The notes: generated from the sequence alone by a model not told the origin. A stretch of DNA of 64,000 nucleotides from Chitinophagaceae bacterium (GCA_947455215.1 CANGNA010000010.1:1-64000), one strand, 5' to 3'; counted from the stretch's first letter, positions 19,026 to 30,917 are shown. Program-made: numbers and translations.

Positions 19026-19388
19026 ATGTTCGAAAATAAACGGCAGGCAGTAGCGCCGGTCAGCGTATTCTACAGCCGCATATTACACAGCTTCGCTATC
19101 GGTCTGCTCATCTTGTTAATTTGCCTGGTCATCGGCATATTGGGTTATCACTACCTGGCTGATATCCCCTGGATAGACGCCATACACAATGCCTCCATGA
19201 TCCTCAGCGGCATGGGGCCTGTAGCAGAAGTAAAAGGCACCGGAGGCAAATTATTCTCCTCAGCCTATGCTTTGTTTAGTGGGGTGGTGTTCATTACCAA
19301 TATCGGTATTATCCTGGCACCTGCCGCGCATCGCTTCTTTCACAAATTACACGTGGAAGAAGATGACGATGATGATCAGGGTAAATAA
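19026..19388 (+). CDS. Two-helix membrane protein resembling a potassium-channel pore module
   Basis: The 120-residue protein has a first membrane helix (FAIGLLILLICLVIGILGYH, residues about 24-43). It is followed by a re-entrant-like segment (PWIDAIHNASMILSGMGPVA) and a second helix (LFSSAYALFSGVVFITNIGI), and ends in an acidic EEDDDDDQ tail. The spacing copies the Ion_trans_2 pore (helix, pore helix, filter, helix), including the GKLFSSAYALFSG pattern after the filter. The filter itself, normally TxGYGD, reads SGMGPV. It may be a non-selective or non-conducting relative, or an unrelated small membrane protein. There are no obvious partner genes. Confidence 0.55.
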   Translation: MFENKRQAVAPVSVFYSRILHSFAIGLLILLICLVIGILGYHYLADIPWIDAIHNASMILSGMGPVAEVKGTGGKLFSSAYALFSGVVFITNIGIILAPAAHRFFHKLHVEEDDDDDQGK

Positions 19389-19432
19389 ATATTTCGCGAA
19401 ATTATATAAGCCAGCAGCACCCATATACCATG

Positions 19433-19440
19433 TATCTTTG
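19433..19440 (+). promoter_or_regulatory. -7 box TATCTTTG for the thioesterase gene
   Basis: Matches the Bacteroidota -7 consensus TAnnTTTG exactly, 21 bases before the ATG at 19462. The -33 element is not evident. Confidence 0.55.
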
Positions 19441-19461
19441 CGCCTTCAATAACAGATCGCC

Positions 19462-19920
19462 ATGGGCTATAAAGAAATACCACGCGGAAGAGTGCTGGAG
19501 TGGGTAAAAGAAACTTACCTGGGTAAAGAGGTGACAGACTCACGCTCACCTGCGGGCAACTGGTTGCATTTCACGCTGGAACATATAGAGAAAGGTAGTG
19601 CTACACTCACTATGGAGGTGCGCCCCGAGATGACCAACCCTTATGGTAACATCCACGGCGGCATGATGAGCCTGGTGATAGATGAGGCCATAGGATGGGC
19701 TATTGTGAGCCTGGATACAGAGATGCATTACACCTCGCTAACGCTCAATGTTGATTTTCTCTATGCTATCTCTGCCGGTCAGCGCCTGCGCGTAGAATCG
19801 AAAGTGATGCGTTCAGGGAAAAAGATCATCTGTGTAGAATGCCACGTATACGATATGGAAGGCAAGATACTCGCCCGAGGCAACAGCAACCTCATCGTCA
19901 CAGGAATGGCTTTCGTATAA
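19462..19920 (+). CDS. PaaI-family hotdog-fold acyl-CoA thioesterase
   Basis: The 152-residue protein has the hotdog signature NPYGNIHGGMMSLVIDEAIG, with the conserved HGG and the acidic residue on the central helix, followed by the strand YTSLTLNVDFLYAISAGQRL. Members hydrolyse acyl-CoA thioesters as dimers or tetramers in the cytosol; the substrate cannot be deduced here. It is a stand-alone gene with its own promoter box and no neighbouring fatty-acid or phenylacetate genes. Confidence 0.85.
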   Translation: MGYKEIPRGRVLEWVKETYLGKEVTDSRSPAGNWLHFTLEHIEKGSATLTMEVRPEMTNPYGNIHGGMMSLVIDEAIGWAIVSLDTEMHYTSLTLNVDFLYAISAGQRLRVESKVMRSGKKIICVECHVYDMEGKILARGNSNLIVTGMAFV

Positions 19921-20113
19921 AAAACAAAGTAGAACACGGTCATGGCGAGGAACAGCCTGTCCCGAACGCTTTCGGGAAAGCCATCTCACATGTGGACGTA
20001 TTCATTTTCGGACACTATTCTATATCGAATATCGGGTAAGCATAAAACTGTAAATTGCAACTACACCTCCCTTTAGGGCCGGGGTTTAATTAAGCATCCA
20101 CACTCATCATACA

Positions 20114-22285
20114 ATGGCAACCTTCACTACAGAACGCCTCAAACAGGCACTCAAGCATTTCTTTGGTTACGACGATTTTCGCTTTAACCAGTTGCCGGTA
20201 ATAGAGCACGTACTGGCCGGTAAAGATGTGATGGGCATCATGCCCACCGGCGGTGGTAAGAGCATCTGCTACCAGCTGCCGGCTATGTTATTGCCCGGTA
20301 TCACCATAGTGGTATCCCCCCTCATCGCCCTGATGAAAGACCAGGTCGATTCGCTTCTGGCCAACGGTATCCACGCCGCCTACCTCAACTCTACACAAAC
20401 TCAGGAAGAGCAGCGCGATATCATAGCACTGGCAAGGGCCGGCAATATCAAGTTGTTGTACATCGCTCCGGAGCGCATACCTTCCAACAGCAGTTCATTT
20501 ATAGATTTTCTGCGTACGCTTAACCCTTCACAGTTCGCTATCGACGAAGCACACTGTATCTCATCGTGGGGCCACGATTTCCGTCCGGAGTACCTGAAGC
20601 TGGCCGTGCTGAAAAGAAACTTTCCCAACATCCCGGTCATTGCCCTCACAGCCAGTGCCGACAGGCAAACACAAAACGATATTTTGCAAAAGCTGGATAT
20701 CCCATCTGCAAGTGTATTCATCTCCAGCTTTAACAGGCCCAACATATATTACTACATACGCCCTAAGCAAAATACCATGGCGCGTATTGCAGAGTATGTA
20801 AAAAAGCATAAGAACGATTGCGGTATCATTTATGCCCTTTCTCGTTCTTCTACAGAAGATATTGCGGCCAAGCTGCGCAATGTAGGCATCAATACAGCAC
20901 ATTACCATGCTGGTCTCGATCCTGCCGAGCGCGCCCGTGTCCAGGAAGCTTTCCAGAAGGATGATATCAATGTAATAGTAGCCACCATAGCCTTCGGTAT
21001 GGGTATCGATAAATCTAACGTACGTTACGTTATCCATCACGATGTCCCTAAGAACATTGAAGGGTACTACCAGGAAACAGGCCGTGCCGGCCGCGATGGA
21101 TTGAAGAGCGATGCTATCCTGTTCTTCTCCCGCGGCGATATCATGAAACTGAAAGGTTTTGTAGAGATAGATGGCAACCCGGAGCAAACAGCCGTATCGT
21201 TGAAGAAGCTGAAGATGATGGAGCAGTTCTGCGAAAGCGATACCTGCCGCCGGCAATACCTGATGAACTATTTCGGTGAGCAGTTCCCCGCATACTGTGG
21301 CTCGTGCGATTATTGCATGAGTTCACTGGAAGAACGCGACGCCACTATCGATGCGCAGAAGTTCCTGTCAGCTATTGTGCGCACCAACGAGCGGTATGGC
21401 GTAGGGTACATCATAGACATACTGCGTGGCTCTAATAGCGAGAAGATACAACCTGCACATAAAGAACTAAAGACCTATGGCATAGGTAAAGACCTGAAGA
21501 AAGAAGAGTGGCAGTGGCTGGCACAACAACTGCTGGCTGGTGGCTTTGTGTCGCGCACAGAAGATCAGTATGCCACGCTCAAGTTGAACGACAAAAGTCG
21601 TGCGATACTGAAGGGCGAGAGCAAGCTGATGCTGGTGATGCAGAAGGCAGAGCGCGAGGATGTGATGCAGGAAGAATCGCTGGAGTACGACCGCGAGCTG
21701 ATGAACACACTACGCTCCGTTCGCCACGACCTGGCTGAGAAGGAGAATGTACCCGCCTACAACATTGTGCCGGATAATACGCTGGTAGAGCTGGCTACTT
21801 ACCTCCCTACAAGCTTCAACGAGCTAAAGGATATATCCGGCTTCGGCGATTATAAGGTGAGCAAATATGGTGGGGCTTTCCTTAAAGAGATAGACCGCGC
21901 CATCCGTACCCGCAACCTGCAGTCGCGCATGGACATGAAGATGCCGAAGAACTTTAAGAAAGGCACGGAGGCCAAACCCGCAGCAGGAGAAACACACAAG
22001 GCCACACTGGCACTGCATAAAGAAGGGTACACCATAGAAGAGATAGCAGAGAAGCGAAAACTCTCCTTATCAACAGTAGAAGGCCACATCGCCAAGTTCG
22101 TCACTACTGGCGAGGTGGATATATTCAAGCTTGTATCGCCGTACAAGGTGGATAAGATAATGGAGCTCATCGCGGAATCGAACAATCCCAACATCGGCTT
22201 GCGCCCGCTGAAAGATCGCCTGGGCGATGACTTCAGCTTCGGCGAGATCAGGCTGGTAATGGAGTATAACAAACTGTTGAAATGA
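20114..22285 (+). CDS. recQ: RecQ ATP-dependent 3'-5' DNA helicase
   Basis: The 723-residue enzyme unwinds recombination and replication intermediates. Motifs in order: Walker A MPTGGGKSICYQLP (near residue 41), DEAH box AIDEAHCISSWGHDFRPEY, motif III ALTASA, the helicase C domain with VATIAFGMGIDKSNVRYVIH and YYQETGRAGRDG, and the zinc-binding RQC cysteines (FCESDTCRRQYLMNYFGE, CGSCDYC). An HRDC-like domain (TYLPTSFNELKDISGFGDYK) and a C-terminal helix-turn-helix domain (EGYTIEEIAEKRKLSLSTVE) follow. The length agrees with the long Bacteroidota RecQ form. It stands alone, followed by a repeat-containing gap. Confidence 0.96.
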   Translation: MATFTTERLKQALKHFFGYDDFRFNQLPVIEHVLAGKDVMGIMPTGGGKSICYQLPAMLLPGITIVVSPLIALMKDQVDSLLANGIHAAYLNSTQTQEEQRDIIALARAGNIKLLYIAPERIPSNSSSFIDFLRTLNPSQFAIDEAHCISSWGHDFRPEYLKLAVLKRNFPNIPVIALTASADRQTQNDILQKLDIPSASVFISSFNRPNIYYYIRPKQNTMARIAEYVKKHKNDCGIIYALSRSSTEDIAAKLRNVGINTAHYHAGLDPAERARVQEAFQKDDINVIVATIAFGMGIDKSNVRYVIHHDVPKNIEGYYQETGRAGRDGLKSDAILFFSRGDIMKLKGFVEIDGNPEQTAVSLKKLKMMEQFCESDTCRRQYLMNYFGEQFPAYCGSCDYCMSSLEERDATIDAQKFLSAIVRTNERYGVGYIIDILRGSNSEKIQPAHKELKTYGIGKDLKKEEWQWLAQQLLAGGFVSRTEDQYATLKLNDKSRAILKGESKLMLVMQKAEREDVMQEESLEYDRELMNTLRSVRHDLAEKENVPAYNIVPDNTLVELATYLPTSFNELKDISGFGDYKVSKYGGAFLKEIDRAIRTRNLQSRMDMKMPKNFKKGTEAKPAAGETHKATLALHKEGYTIEEIAEKRKLSLSTVEGHIAKFVTTGEVDIFKLVSPYKVDKIMELIAESNNPNIGLRPLKDRLGDDFSFGEIRLVMEYNKLLK

Positions 22286-22651
22286 TAGTACGCGGTTATT
22301 GCTGTGCGGCATCAACACCGCATGTCATCTCCCTCTCCTTTGGAGAGGGCCGGGGGTGAGGCTAAGCCAACGTACGAAAAAACGGCAATCACGTCCGCGC
22401 GCTATTAAAACCTCCCCTTAGGCGATGGCATTTTAGTCAAAAAGGGCCGGTCTGAAAGACCGAAAGATAATAGCCCGGGATGCAGTCCCGGGTGGGATTA
22501 AACAAGTAGGGTAGAGCTCTGTAAGAGCGAAAGATACCCAACAGAAGGCTCTTAAAGCCATAGCCCCAATTGTTAAATTACCAATGCCAATTAAACAATA
22601 CTATGTCATTACATAAATTCACTATAATTTAGCAACCACATAAAAATTAAT
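22286..22651 (+). repeat. Intergenic region with several REP-like hairpins
   Basis: This 366-base gap contains no gene. It holds a run of short inverted repeats: CCCTCTCC/GGAGAGGG (22331-22349), GGTCT/AGACC (22449-22461), CCCGGGA/TCCCGGG (22474-22492), GCTCT/AGAGC (22516-22528) and GGCT/AGCC around 22547-22560. The words CGAAAGATA follow two of these stems at nearly identical positions (22461 and 22528), so two related units are present. The style matches dispersed REP-like elements of Bacteroidota. A possible -7 box TAATTTAG at 22625-22632 precedes the M16 gene. Confidence 0.65.
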
Positions 22652-25477
22652 ATGAATCGGATCAGTTACTTTATACGGACCTCCGTATTATGCTCGGCGA
22701 TAGCCATCGCCCTGCCTGCCATTACGCGTGCGCAGGACCTGAAAGCACCCATTCCCAAAGACCCGGATGTTGTCACCGGCAAACTGGATAATGGGCTTAC
22801 CTATTACATCCGCAACAACCACAAGCCTGCGAGTAAGGTGGAACTGCGCCTGGCAGTAAAGGCCGGCTCTATCCTGGAGACCAACGAGCAGCTGGGTCTG
22901 GCCCACTTCATGGAGCACATGAACTTCAACGGCACCAAGAACTTCCAGAAGAACGAACTGGTAAGCTACCTGCAGTCTATAGGTGTACAGTTCGGTGCCG
23001 ACCTCAATGCCTATACCGCTTTCGATCAGACAGTATATATCCTGCCTATCCCTACCGATAAGCCGGGTAACCTGGAGAAAGGTTTCCAGATCATTGAAGA
23101 CTGGGCACACAATGCATTGCTTACAGACAAGGATATAGATGAAGAGCGTGGCGTAGTATTGGAAGAAAGCCGCTTGGGCAAGGGTGCTGACGATCGCATG
23201 CTGAAGAAGTACTTCCCTAAGCTGGCATCTGGTTCTCTGTACGCGCAGCGCCTGCCTATCGGTAAAGATGAGATCCTGCACAACTTCAAGTACGAGACCA
23301 TCCGTAGCTTTTACCACGACTGGTATCGCCCTGATCTGCAGGCGGTAATCGTAGTAGGTGATATAGATGTGGCTACTGCTAAGAAGATGATCCAGGATCA
23401 CTTTGGTGGTGTGAAGAATCCTGCCAATGAAAAGAAGCGCAACTACATTGATGTTACTGCACGTAAAGCTCCGGAAGCGATGGTGGTTACCGACAAGGAA
23501 GCTACTAACGCTGAGCTGACCATCATGTTCCCGTATACTAAAAAGACAGAAGACAAGACCGTAGGTGATTACCGCAATAGCCTGGTGCGTGCACTGGCTA
23601 TACAGATGATCAACCGTCGCCTGTCTGAACTGACGCAGAGCGCAGAACCTCCGTTCCCATATGCTTACGCAGGTAACGACAACCTGATCCATGGTTATGA
23701 AGGCTTCGTCATCTCCAGCGGTATCAATGGCAACGATGTGGAAACAGCTATGAACGCTGCCACCGGAGTATTGCTGAAGATAAAGCAGTTCGGCTTCAAT
23801 GGCTCTGAGCTGGAAGTAGCGCGCAAGAACATGCTGAGCAGCATAGAAAAAGCATACAACGAAAAGAGTACTACCGATAGCAAGATGTATGTGGAAGAGT
23901 ATATCCGCGCCTTCCTGGATGGTGAGTCTTTCCCTGGTATCAACAACGAATTCAACTATCAGAAGAACCTGCTGCCGGGCATCACTGTAGCAGAGGTGAA
24001 CGCTGCCATCAAGAAATGGACAGCAAGTCCCAACACATTCACGCTGATCACTGGCCCTGACAAAGCTGACCTGAAATTCCCTTCAGACAAGGAATTGCTG
24101 GCCATGACCACCAAGAGCTTCAAGCAGGCAGTGAAGAAGGACGAAGAGAAGAAAGTAGCTGCAGCACTGATGACCACTAAGCCTACAGCAGGCAAAGTAG
24201 TAAGCCAGCAGGCCGAGGATGGTTTCGGTGCTACTACTTACACATTAAGCAATGGTATAAAGGTGACCATCAAGCCTACAGACTTCAAGAGCGATGAGAT
24301 ATTGCTGACAGGTATCAAGAAGGGTGGTTCTAATAACTATGGTGTTGCTGATAAGAACAACGTGAAGTTCGCTACAGAGATCATGGATAACATGGGCTAC
24401 GGCGCTTATGATCCTACCGAGATCGAAAAGATACTGGCTGGCAAGAAGATAGAAGCTTCTATGACCATCAGCGAAATAGATGATGAGATCAAGTGCAGCA
24501 GCACAGTGAAGGACTTTGAGCCTATGCTGCAATTGCTATACCTGCAGATCATGCAGCCGCGTAAAGACGAAGCCCTGTTCAAGGCATATAAAGACAAGCA
24601 GACAGCTATGCTGCAGTTCATCACCGCCAATCCTCAGGCTGCCTTTGCTGATACGATGCTGAAGGTGATGTTCAACAATAACCCGCTGGCGCGCACTGCC
24701 TTCCCTAAGAAAGAAGACCTGGCCAGCATCAACCTGGACCGTGCTATACAGATATACGCTGATGAGTTCGGTAGCGCCGATGGTTACCATTTCTTTATGG
24801 CCGGTAACGTAAAGCCTGAGACTGCTATACCATTGCTGGAAACATACCTCGGCAGCATTCCTGCTAAGAACAAGACCGTTTCTTACAAAGACAATGGTGT
24901 ACGCATGGTAAAGGGCACTAACCAACTGGCAGTACACAAAGGCAAGGAGCCTAAGAGCCTTATCCTTACCTTCTACTCAGGCGAAATGCCATATTCAGAA
25001 GACATGTCTCTGAAAACAAAGGCAGTGGCTGAGATACTGAACATAAAGGTGATAGAAGAGATGCGCGAGAAGATGGGTGCTATCTACGGTGGTGGCTTTA
25101 GCGGCAATATGTCTAAAGAGCCATATGAGCGCTACGCTATTCAGCTGGCACTGCCTTGCGGCCCTGAGAATGTAGATAAGCTGCTGGCAGCCGCTAAAGA
25201 CGAGATCAAGAACCTGAAGGAAAAAGGTGCTGATGCCAAGGACGTAGACAAGGTAAAGAGCCAGTGGATCGAGAAGTACAAGACCGATGTGAAAGAGAAC
25301 AAGTTCTGGACAGAGAAGATGACCGCTAACCTCTTCTGGGGCCGCGATAAGGACAGGATACTGAACTACGAAAGCTATGTGAACAAGCTGACAGCTGCAG
25401 ACATACAGGATGCTGCCAAGAAGCTGTTCACCGATAACAACGAGTTTACAGCTATACTGTACCCTGAGTCTAAATAA
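22652..25477 (+). CDS. M16-family zinc protease (insulinase/PqqL type), exported
   Basis: The 941-residue protein begins with a signal peptide (residues 1-28, cleavage near TRAQ|D). The first M16 domain has the inverted zinc motif HFMEH in GLAHFMEHMNFNGTKNF (near residue 86), with the third zinc ligand in EERGVVLEESRLG. A second M16 domain starts near residue 515 (GFGATTYTLSNGIKVTIKP) and lacks the HxxEH motif, as is usual for this clamshell family. The C-terminal part keeps REKMGAIYGGGFSGNMSKEP. It probably degrades peptides in the periplasm. It ends with a strong terminator and has no operon partner. Confidence 0.92.
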   Translation: MNRISYFIRTSVLCSAIAIALPAITRAQDLKAPIPKDPDVVTGKLDNGLTYYIRNNHKPASKVELRLAVKAGSILETNEQLGLAHFMEHMNFNGTKNFQKNELVSYLQSIGVQFGADLNAYTAFDQTVYILPIPTDKPGNLEKGFQIIEDWAHNALLTDKDIDEERGVVLEESRLGKGADDRMLKKYFPKLASGSLYAQRLPIGKDEILHNFKYETIRSFYHDWYRPDLQAVIVVGDIDVATAKKMIQDHFGGVKNPANEKKRNYIDVTARKAPEAMVVTDKEATNAELTIMFPYTKKTEDKTVGDYRNSLVRALAIQMINRRLSELTQSAEPPFPYAYAGNDNLIHGYEGFVISSGINGNDVETAMNAATGVLLKIKQFGFNGSELEVARKNMLSSIEKAYNEKSTTDSKMYVEEYIRAFLDGESFPGINNEFNYQKNLLPGITVAEVNAAIKKWTASPNTFTLITGPDKADLKFPSDKELLAMTTKSFKQAVKKDEEKKVAAALMTTKPTAGKVVSQQAEDGFGATTYTLSNGIKVTIKPTDFKSDEILLTGIKKGGSNNYGVADKNNVKFATEIMDNMGYGAYDPTEIEKILAGKKIEASMTISEIDDEIKCSSTVKDFEPMLQLLYLQIMQPRKDEALFKAYKDKQTAMLQFITANPQAAFADTMLKVMFNNNPLARTAFPKKEDLASINLDRAIQIYADEFGSADGYHFFMAGNVKPETAIPLLETYLGSIPAKNKTVSYKDNGVRMVKGTNQLAVHKGKEPKSLILTFYSGEMPYSEDMSLKTKAVAEILNIKVIEEMREKMGAIYGGGFSGNMSKEPYERYAIQLALPCGPENVDKLLAAAKDEIKNLKEKGADAKDVDKVKSQWIEKYKTDVKENKFWTEKMTANLFWGRDKDRILNYESYVNKLTAADIQDAAKKLFTDNNEFTAILYPESK

Positions 25478-25498
25478 GAACAGGAACTGCATTCAATG

Positions 25499-25530
25499 AA
25501 CAAGCCGCCCGAAAGGCGGCTTGTTTGTTT
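25499..25530 (+). terminator. Intrinsic terminator of the M16 protease gene
   Basis: An 11-bp perfect stem (AACAAGCCGCC, 25499-25509, with GGCGGCTTGTT, 25515-25525) with a CGAAA loop is followed by TGTTT. It lies 22 bases after the stop codon. Confidence 0.85.
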
Positions 25531-25724
25531 ATGTAAAGTGTTGATGAAGCTGGACAACTCCCCTCTTTGCATAGCCTATGCGCGCCGGCTGAAAGAGGGG
25601 ACGATATTCGACCAAGCGAAGCGCGTTGTCGAATGTCGGGGGTGATTACTACGGGTTACACATGCTTTAAAACGAGCTAGGTCACGGTAGTCAATTGTGG
25701 GTCTTAGGAGTGCTGTTATGTATC

Positions 25725-26183
25725 TTATCGTGTTCCCCATTCCCACAACCCGAACTGTATCTTCTTATCTACCGGGTGGCCGCTTTGTTTCAATGCCATC
25801 ATCAACTGCCCCCTGTGGTGCGACTCATGCGATATCATGTAGCCCAGGAAGGTCATAGGGTAGGGCTTCATGCCTTTTATCTTGCCTGTCTCAAGGCCTT
25901 GTGTCAGCAGCTGTTCTATGGCAGCACTGCTGGCATTTAGTGCAGCCGCAAGTGTTGCTTTGGTCAGGTTGTCCTTCTCTAATTTGTCCAATCCTTCAAG
26001 TAAGGCTGGTGCTGATGCCTTCAGCCACAGCAGCCGCACGTTGTGCATATGCGCCAGTTGCTCACCTACTGTGCGTCCTTTAGACGAGGCAGTATCATTG
26101 AGATGTTCTTCTGCTATGGCATCCAGCAAGTAAATGTTGATGCGATTATGTATCTGCCAGGTGGATATAACTTGGTCCAACAC
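25725..26183 (-). CDS. DinB-family protein
   Basis: The 152-residue protein has the four-helix DinB/YfiT layout. It carries an N-terminal helix with the first metal histidine region (IHNRINIYLLDAIAEEHL), a middle helix (HMHNVRLLWLKAS) and the C-terminal ISHESHHRGQLMMALKQ motif that supplies the other metal ligands. Such proteins are divalent-metal-dependent and often act as thiol-dependent S-transferases; the substrate here is unknown. Translation appears to start at GTG (26183), as no ATG fits. The gene lies 11 bases after the PAP2-like gene and is probably in the same transcript. Confidence 0.85.
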   Translation of the reverse strand: MLDQVISTWQIHNRINIYLLDAIAEEHLNDTASSKGRTVGEQLAHMHNVRLLWLKASAPALLEGLDKLEKDNLTKATLAAALNASSAAIEQLLTQGLETGKIKGMKPYPMTFLGYMISHESHHRGQLMMALKQSGHPVDKKIQFGLWEWGTR

Positions 26184-26194
26184 GAGCTACTCAA

Positions 26195-26869
26195 TTATTT
26201 AAGGTAGATGTATGCGCCTATCTGCACGATGATCCCTACAATATAGCCCAGCCATACATCGCCGCGCTGGTGTGCCTTCAGCAGCATACGCGCCGTACCT
26301 ATAATGCCGGCGATCACCATAGCACTAAAGAACGGTACGATCATATTCACCGGGCTGGTCATCATCAGTACTATGATGATACCCAGCATACCACCGGCTG
26401 CAGCGGTGTGCATGCTTATCTTGGTAAAGATGTTGATGACGAACAACAGGATGATACCCCAGAAATTGCCCAGCATCAGCACTTTCAATATGAAGGGCAC
26501 CGATATCTCGGTCATGCTGTTGAACACGTGGCTTATCCAGAAGTAGAACACCATGGTCACCATCAGCGGTATGGTACGTTCCTTGGCCGTAGGCATATGA
26601 TAGCTGGTAATAAAGCCCAGCGGCTTCATCAGTAATATGGCAAACAGCGGGAACATTACCGACGAGATAACAATGTTGATGAGCAGCATGCCCTGTTGCT
26701 TCGGTGTGATACCGCTAAAGCTCACCGGCGACAACATATTCAGCACTACCGCCATTATCAGCGGCATGAACACCGGGTGGCATATATAAGATACAATGCT
26801 GGCCAGTATGCGCACCACCTTGGGTTGCTGGTCATCGGTTGTTGTTACTTGTTGTTCTGTAGTGCTCAC
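26195..26869 (-). CDS. PAP2-like integral membrane protein
   Basis: The 224-residue protein has about six membrane helices and starts at GTG (26869). Three short motifs sit in the order expected for PAP2 phosphatases: a KERTIPL loop, ISMHTAAAGG in place of PSGH, and ARMLLKAHQRGD, which fits R-x5-H-x3-D exactly. PAP2 enzymes remove phosphate from lipid phosphates such as undecaprenyl pyrophosphate or phosphatidic acid. Motif 2 keeps the histidine but lacks the usual Pro-Ser-Gly, so activity is uncertain. It is probably co-transcribed with the downstream DinB gene. Confidence 0.65.
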   Translation of the reverse strand: MSTTEQQVTTTDDQQPKVVRILASIVSYICHPVFMPLIMAVVLNMLSPVSFSGITPKQQGMLLINIVISSVMFPLFAILLMKPLGFITSYHMPTAKERTIPLMVTMVFYFWISHVFNSMTEISVPFILKVLMLGNFWGIILLFVINIFTKISMHTAAAGGMLGIIIVLMMTSPVNMIVPFFSAMVIAGIIGTARMLLKAHQRGDVWLGYIVGIIVQIGAYIYLK

Positions 26870-26928
26870 TTGTTATTGCTTTAACTCTTCAATACAAAGC
26901 TATATCATTAATAGCTGTCAAATATAAT

Positions 26929-29643
<2,715 letters not shown>

Positions 29644-29656
29644 AATTTATGCGGGG

Positions 29657-29664
29657 CAAAGATA
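29657..29664 (-). promoter_or_regulatory. -7 box TATCTTTG for metH
   Basis: Exact TAnnTTTG match on the minus strand, 13 bases upstream of the metH ATG. It predicts a leader of about 7 nt. Confidence 0.5.
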
Positions 29665-29738
29665 GTATATATAGCAGGCATAAGCTTTGGGAGCGGTTGG
29701 CTCATTATGATATGGCTACTATATAAGATGATAATTGT

Positions 29739-29746
29739 TATATTTG
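29739..29746 (+). promoter_or_regulatory. -7 box TATATTTG for the T9SS cargo gene
   Basis: Exact TAnnTTTG match, 18 bases before the ATG at 29765. It excludes the TTG at 29735 as a start, since that lies upstream of the predicted transcription start. Confidence 0.5.
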
Positions 29747-29764
29747 ATAAATTTTTGTATTTCA

Positions 29765-30841
29765 ATGAGAAGGATATTTACACTTGTTTGCATTCTTACT
29801 ACGATGCTGGGTGCCCAGGCCCAGATAACTATTACGTCGAGCGACATGCCTGTTTCTGGCGATACCCTGCGCTACAGTAATGCCAATATAGTAGGGAACA
29901 CCATAAACCTGGCAGATAGCGGTGCGGGCTTTGCCTGGAACTACAGCGACCTGGTGCCAATAACACAGAATGTAGATACCTATAAAACAGCGCTGTCTGT
30001 GAACCTGGCCTACGCGTTGATCTCGTTCACTGCCTATGGTTACAAGGTGTCTGATTCGTTCCCCGGAGCCAGCTCGTTCCTTCCCGTGTCAATCAACCAG
30101 CTCTATACTTTCTTTGAGAAAAAGACCAGCCCCAGCCGCTATTCAGCAGTAGCTTTTGCCGCTAAGATAGGTGGTTTGCCTACTCCATTCAACTATACCA
30201 TAGACGATGACTGGTACTACTTTCCGCTTACCTATCACAGCGCAGATAGCTCCAGGTTCTCACTCACTATAGGGCTTTCAGGTACTGCTTCGCTGAAGCA
30301 AACCGGCTACCGCAAGACCACTGTGGATGGCTGGGGTACTATTACCACCCCTTATTACACATCGCCCGTTAACTGCATACGCGTGCGCTCGTTCATCAGG
30401 GAAATAGATTCTATTGATTTCAGCGGCTTCCCGTTCACTATACCACGCACTACAGTAGAGTATAAATGGTTGGTGAATGGTGGTCATTACCCTGCGCTGT
30501 GGGTAACGGCCAATAAAACAGACACCGTTGACAATACAGGCGCTGAGATCATCACCAATATACGCTACCGCGATGTTGCCCGCCAGCTTAATGTAGGTGT
30601 ACCCAAAGAGCCACTTCGCGGTACTGTAAAGGTATTTCCTAACCCCGCAGTAAATGGTAGAGTGACGGTTGATGTGCCTGCTGACTGGAAGACGTATAGT
30701 ATCACGATCTATGACCAAACATCAAAAGCAGTAATGACGACCAACAAGGCGGAGATAGATATCAGTAACCTGCCTGCCGGCATGTATGTAGCACAAGTGA
30801 TACATAATGCGGATGTGGTATATGCACAGATAGTCAGATAA
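29765..30841 (+). CDS. Secreted protein with T9SS type A sorting domain
   Basis: The 358-residue protein has a signal peptide (MRRIFTLVCILTTMLGAQAQ) and a beta-rich body without recognised catalytic motifs. It ends in a typical type A C-terminal signal of about 75 residues: VKVFPNPAVNGRVTVDVP, then ITIYDQTSKAV and the terminal DISNLPAGMYVAQVIH. This predicts export by Sec, transport through the SprA translocon and attachment at, or release from, the cell surface. The role of the mature part is unknown. The start is placed at 29765 because the signal peptide begins there and the promoter box lies just upstream. Confidence 0.88.
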   Translation: MRRIFTLVCILTTMLGAQAQITITSSDMPVSGDTLRYSNANIVGNTINLADSGAGFAWNYSDLVPITQNVDTYKTALSVNLAYALISFTAYGYKVSDSFPGASSFLPVSINQLYTFFEKKTSPSRYSAVAFAAKIGGLPTPFNYTIDDDWYYFPLTYHSADSSRFSLTIGLSGTASLKQTGYRKTTVDGWGTITTPYYTSPVNCIRVRSFIREIDSIDFSGFPFTIPRTTVEYKWLVNGGHYPALWVTANKTDTVDNTGAEIITNIRYRDVARQLNVGVPKEPLRGTVKVFPNPAVNGRVTVDVPADWKTYSITIYDQTSKAVMTTNKAEIDISNLPAGMYVAQVIHNADVVYAQIVR

Positions 30842-30861
30842 TAATTATCTCTTGCCTTAGT

Positions 30862-30897
30862 AGATGTGGCATCCCGCATGTGCGGGATGCCACATCT
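30862..30897. terminator. Long perfect inverted repeat between converging genes
   Basis: Two 17-base arms (30862-30878 and 30881-30897) are exact reverse complements with only TG between them. The element sits 20 bases after the T9SS cargo stop and 20 before the purF stop. It probably acts as a bidirectional terminator, though neither side has a long T run. Confidence 0.55.
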
Positions 30898-30917
30898 GTA
30901 TTATGTAATTGAGTGAT

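Noticed and set aside
29644-29764. A SAM or cobalamin riboswitch in front of metH
   Set aside because: The promoter box lies 13 bases before the ATG, leaving no room for an aptamer in the leader.
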